Assembly: GCA_020633295.1 (NCBI GenBank) | Contig: JACKDW010000002.1 | Location: 1,240,001 to 1,304,000, forward strand | Direction of reading: 5' to 3' | Source of the DNA: Myxococcales bacterium | Lineage (GTDB): Bacteria > Myxococcota_A > Polyangia > Nannocystales > Nannocystaceae | DNA length: 64,000 nucleotides | Part shown: positions 61,221 to 64,000 of the stretch, piece after piece | Layout of the letters: each line of letters begins with the position of its first letter | Position numbering within the stretch: position 1 is the first letter of the stretch | Program-made: the position numbers and the translations under genes | The notes under the pieces: generated by a model | Told to the model about the DNA's origin: nothing | Databases searched by the model: none | What the model saw: the letters and a program-made list of their open reading frames with translations, nothing else

Positions 61221-61937
61221 TCAGGTGTCTTCTCGAAGCAGCGCGAGGATTTCTTCGTCGAGCTGAGCTTGGTGTTCGCTCGCGAACTTTCCGACGATGA
61301 CATCGCGGCGCTGCGTGATCGGAACGCTTCCGTCGGCCGCGACTCCTCGCCCACCAATCCCTCCAACGGCGCGTCGACGCATTCGGTTTGGACCACGGCT
61401 CGGGCGCGAAGGTCCCTGACCAGCAGCAGACGCTGTCACCTGCGCTCGAGCTTCTGCCGAGGCGAACACCGGGTGCGAGAGCGAGGGGTTTACCGTTGGG
61501 CCTTCCTGGCTCTTGCGAAGCGGCGGGCCTTGCTCGGCGACCTCGCGAGGAGTGGGGGCCGGGCGGCGTTCCGGTCGCTTCTTCGCCTCGGGTTTGGGCG
61601 CTTTCTTTGTCTCGGCCTTCGCACCTCCGTCGGGGTGTGGGCCGATGTAGCGGATGATCTTCTCGTCAAACTTGCCCTTGCGAAGGGCCCGGATCATCGT
61701 CTTGTGCGACTCCTGCATCAGCGCGATGATCGTCTCGTCAAGGTTCTCGACAGACGGGTCCTCGAGCTTGTCGTTGTACAGGACCTTGTTGCTCGCGATG
61801 ATGGTGCCGTCGAAGAAGACGTGCGTGAAGATGTGCGCCTTCTGGATGCCCGAGTCTTCGGTCTGCACGTGGTACAGCCGACCCCTGTGCGGGATGTTGT
61901 GGTTGTATCCAAGTTGCGGCGAGTTCTGCGAGCCCAT
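61221..61937 (-). CDS. Conserved myxobacterial-type protein of unknown function
   Basis: A 238-residue protein. The first about 85 residues are well ordered (NSPQLGYNHNIPHRGRLYHVQTEDSGIQKAHIFTHVFFDGTIIASNKVLYNDKL...ETIIALMQESHKTMIRALRKGKFDEKI). I recognise this 'HRGR-YHVQTEDSG---PHI-TH-F-GG-I' pattern as one recurring in myxobacterial proteins, without a known role. The remainder is a Lys/Pro/Arg-rich disordered linker and a short acidic C-terminal helix. No signal peptide. Minus-strand TGA-TACGTT (61952-61960) is a good extended -10, 14 nt before the ATG. Confidence 0.7.
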   Translation of the reverse strand: MGSQNSPQLGYNHNIPHRGRLYHVQTEDSGIQKAHIFTHVFFDGTIIASNKVLYNDKLEDPSVENLDETIIALMQESHKTMIRALRKGKFDEKIIRYIGPHPDGGAKAETKKAPKPEAKKRPERRPAPTPREVAEQGPPLRKSQEGPTVNPSLSHPVFASAEARAQVTASAAGQGPSRPSRGPNRMRRRAVGGIGGRGVAADGSVPITQRRDVIVGKFASEHQAQLDEEILALLREDT

Positions 61938-61951
61938 GAGCGTGTCGATTT

Positions 61952-61960
61952 AACGTATCA
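61952..61960 (-). promoter_or_regulatory. Extended -10 promoter (TGA-TACGTT) of the 61221 gene
   Basis: On the minus strand TG, A and TACGTT, 14 nt before the ATG at 61937. No clear -35. Confidence 0.4.
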
Positions 61961-62089
61961 CGGAGCGCCGCGCGCGGAGCGTCCGTCGTCCGGAAAACCG
62001 ACCGGGAATTCTCGCTCAGGCGCCGGGCCGAAGTGCGCGCTCCAGGAACTACGCTACCATGGCCTCGCGGCGGCGAAGGTCGAGTCGGT

Positions 62090-63040
62090 ATGCCCACGAC
62101 GATGACTCCAGCGGATGGCTTCCCGCTCTCTCGCGCCGCGCTACTCGAACCTCTCTCGCGGATCGCGGCGACAGGGGCGATTCCGTCATCTGCGCTGACG
62201 GCGCGGGTCGCCGACGTCGCTCCAGAGGTTCACCGCCTCTCACGTCATGCTCTCTATGAGTTGCTGACACCGGCGCTCTGCGGGCGACACCCGCACGTGG
62301 CGCTGCAGTGGTTGCGCGATACCGGGATTCTCCGCGAGCTGCTGCCTGAGCTGGACGCGACGGTCGCGTTTTCGCAAGAGGGTGGGCGCCGACACAAGGA
62401 TGTTTGGGAGCACACGAAGATCGTCGCGCTGCAGGCCGTGCCGCGCCCGTCGGTGCGCTGGGCGGCGGTCCTGCACGATATCGGCAAGGTGACGACGAGG
62501 CGATTCGTCGCCCGGGGTCGCGTGACATTCCATGGGCACGCGGAGGAGGGGGTTCAGATGTTTCACCGCGGGCCCGACCGACGAATCGCGTTTCCGACGC
62601 ATATCCGCGAGCGCGTGGAGATGTTGATCCTCCACCACCAGCGCCCCGGGCAGTACGACGGCTCGTGGACAGACGCGGCGGTTCGGAGGTTCGCGCGCGA
62701 GATCGGTCCTGGAATTCGGGATCTGCTCGATCTTTCGCGCGCGGACGTGACGAGTCGACGACCTGGGCAGCGACGACGCTGTCTGCGGATGATCAGCGAG
62801 CTCGCGCGTCGGATCCGGGAGCTGGAGGCGCTTGACGCCCGCGTGCCGCCGTTGCCGGCTGGGCTCGGGAACGCGTTGATGGGCGCGTTCGGACTCGTGC
62901 CGGGGCGCGACGTCGGGGCGCTGCGCCGGCAGCTCGAGACGCTCTGTGACGCGGGCGTCATCGAGAGCGGGCGGGCCGCCGAGTACTACGTGGCGGAGGC
63001 GCGCGCGCGCGGTCTCGTGTCCACGTCGTCCCCGGCTTAG
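62090..63040 (+). CDS. HD-domain phosphohydrolase-like protein related to the CCA-enzyme C-terminus
   Basis: A 316-residue protein. Residues 45-90 (VHRLSRHALYELLTPALCGRHPHVALQWLRDTGILRELLPELDA) resemble the RNA-binding neck helices of tRNA nucleotidyltransferases. An HD domain follows: RRHKDVWEHTKIV (His102, His108), AAVLHDIGKV (His129-Asp130) and VTFHGHAEEG. The nucleotidyltransferase head (GGxVRD and DxD) is absent, so it cannot add CCA by itself. It could be a separate phosphatase/phosphodiesterase or a partner of a split enzyme. It overlaps the convergent PP2C gene by 4 bp at the stops. ATG 62102 is an alternative start. Confidence 0.78.
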   Translation: MPTTMTPADGFPLSRAALLEPLSRIAATGAIPSSALTARVADVAPEVHRLSRHALYELLTPALCGRHPHVALQWLRDTGILRELLPELDATVAFSQEGGRRHKDVWEHTKIVALQAVPRPSVRWAAVLHDIGKVTTRRFVARGRVTFHGHAEEGVQMFHRGPDRRIAFPTHIRERVEMLILHHQRPGQYDGSWTDAAVRRFAREIGPGIRDLLDLSRADVTSRRPGQRRRCLRMISELARRIRELEALDARVPPLPAGLGNALMGAFGLVPGRDVGALRRQLETLCDAGVIESGRAAEYYVAEARARGLVSTSSPA

Positions 63041-63810
63041 AGCATGCGCCGGATGAGCACGGCGCTGATGTTGTCGGGTCCGCCGGCTCGATTCGCGGCC
63101 TGAACGAGCTGGCGCGCGGCGTTGCGCGTGCTGGTCCCGGTGATGATCTGATGGATCTGCTCGGCCGGGACGACGTCGCTGAGCCCGTCGCTGCACAGGA
63201 GGATGTTGTCGCTGATCTCAATGATGCCCGCGTTGATGTCGGGGACACCCTTGGACCGACCGTGGCCGAGGCAGCGCGAGATCCTGCCGCGGTAGGGGTG
63301 GACGGCGGCCTGCTCGCGCGTGATCACGCCCTTGGTGACGAGCTCCTGGACCATGGTGTGGTCAAGGGTGATCGGCGTGGCGGCGCGCTTGTCGACGAGG
63401 TAGGCCCGGCTGTCTCCCGAGTGCGCGACCCACATCTTGTCGCGGATGCCCATGACCATGACGGCGGTGCAGCCCATGCCCTCGGTGTCGGGGTTACGCG
63501 CGGTGTAGTCGGTGATCGTGGTGCTGGCGAGCAGGAAGCCGTGATAGAGGAGCTCGCGGGGCCCCTGCTTGCGGAAGTTGTCTTCGATGTACTTGGAGAT
63601 GGTCTCGACCGCGATCGCGGAGGCGACCTCACCAGCGTTGTGGCCGCCCATGCCGTCACAGACGATCGCCATGTAGTAGCCGCGCCCGTCGTCATCCTGG
63701 AGCGAGATGGCGTCCTCGTTGTGCTCTCGCGCCATGCCCGGGTCGCAAACTCCGGCCATCTGGACTTCGAAGTTCCCCGGGTAGTGGGAGCGCCTGAAGA
63801 GTTTGTACAT
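63037..63810 (-). CDS. PP2C-family serine/threonine phosphatase
   Basis: A 257-residue metal-dependent phosphatase. Motifs in order: AGVCDPGMAREHNEDA, AIVCDGMGGHNAGEVAS (metal Asp and DGMGG), GCTAVMVMGIRDKMWVAHSGDSRAYL, LCSDGLSDVV and GGPDNISAVLI (final metal Asp). This is the stand-alone bacterial PrpC/Stp type that reverses Hanks-type kinases, which are abundant in myxobacteria; no kinase is in the window. A short extra N-terminus (MYKLFRRSHYPGNFEV) precedes the domain. Complete. Confidence 0.94.
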   Translation of the reverse strand: MYKLFRRSHYPGNFEVQMAGVCDPGMAREHNEDAISLQDDDGRGYYMAIVCDGMGGHNAGEVASAIAVETISKYIEDNFRKQGPRELLYHGFLLASTTITDYTARNPDTEGMGCTAVMVMGIRDKMWVAHSGDSRAYLVDKRAATPITLDHTMVQELVTKGVITREQAAVHPYRGRISRCLGHGRSKGVPDINAGIIEISDNILLCSDGLSDVVPAEQIHQIITGTSTRNAARQLVQAANRAGGPDNISAVLIRRML

Positions 63811-64000
63811 GAACCGATCGCGTTTACCGGGTTCGTGTCGGGAGCTTCATCGCTGCGCTGCAAGACCAGGGCGGCGGCCGACCCTGATCTTGGCATTGGA
63901 CTCGCGGCGTGGGCAACTCTATCTCGAGGGCGCGGGCGTGGGCGCTCGCGCGGACAAAACAGCCGGTGAACCGCGGCGCCCAGCACATACGAAAAACCCC
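63811..64000. other. Right-edge region, no supported gene
   Basis: 190 bp upstream of the PP2C gene. The open frames here are extensions of shadow frames with Arg/Pro-rich composition. It probably holds the PP2C promoter, but I cannot point to it. Confidence 0.4.

Noticed and set aside
63324..63986. A minus-strand frame extending past the PP2C start
   Set aside because: It is an offset frame overlapping the PP2C gene, with Arg/Pro/Ser-rich composition and no motifs.

Overview
The window is very GC-rich chromosomal DNA from a myxobacterium. The evidence is a MYXO-CTERM sorting tail (gene at 60310-61089), many large lipoproteins with Ser/Thr- or Asp-rich linkers, a conserved myxobacterial-looking protein at 61221-61937 and a complete rRNA operon. 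The Cys-rich, Ser/Thr-rich lipoprotein at 2081-2743 suggests the Nannocystis/Plesiocystis branch; this is an inference that the 16S sequence at 55216-56750 could settle. It looks like core genome with lineage-specific proteins between housekeeping genes. I saw no integrase, prophage, intact insertion sequence, CRISPR array or obvious biosynthetic cluster.

Layout. 1-227 is the end of a membrane glycosyltransferase. 324-7056 is central metabolism on the + strand: class II fructose-bisphosphate aldolase, a YciO/Sua5 protein, a lipoprotein, and overlapping mutA-mutB (methylmalonyl-CoA mutase). 7111-11018 holds a divergent pair, an AsmA/DUF748-like membrane protein and a divergent Hsp70 with an acidic insert and a probable frameshift. 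11236-19123 holds a small unknown protein, oligoribonuclease, a DUF938 methyltransferase, a radical SAM protein, an Asp-rich lipoprotein overlapping a threonine dehydratase, and a GT39-like glycosyltransferase. 19366-22718 is a signalling group: a membrane-anchored phosphate-binding-like protein, a NarL-type histidine kinase and a LuxR-type response regulator. 22963-29358 encodes a 2131-residue protein with macroglobulin-like segments and no signal peptide.

29431-35743 holds tRNA-Val(UAC), a minus-strand run (small membrane protein, cyaY/frataxin, lipoprotein, folK), hemJ with a lipoprotein, queE and asnS. After about 700 bp without a clear gene (35744-36462) comes a stand-alone protein resembling the N-terminus of IS1634-type transposases, then lipoproteins and unknowns, a hutF-like deaminase overlapping a TPR/aspartyl-protease lipoprotein, a YkgJ cysteine-cluster protein, a DUF2914 protein and an SGNH-hydrolase-like protein. 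Two tandem HTTM (vitamin-K-carboxylase-like) membrane proteins lie divergent from speD. The rRNA operon (16S-23S-5S, no tRNA in the spacer) occupies 55216-60221 and ends in a clear intrinsic terminator. The right end holds a MYXO-CTERM protein, a conserved unknown, an HD-domain protein and a PP2C phosphatase.

Promoter pattern. Several genes have a TAnnnT hexamer just upstream of the start codon. Some copies are preceded by TGn (extended -10), often only 6-9 nt before ATG/GTG, which implies leaderless or near-leaderless mRNAs. Others have a TGAC-core -35 box 16-18 bp upstream: the Hsp70 gene, speD, asnS, the 2081 lipoprotein and rrn.

The best candidates for something undescribed are the giant protein, the degenerate Hsp70, the solute-binding/kinase/regulator trio and the duplicated HTTM proteins.
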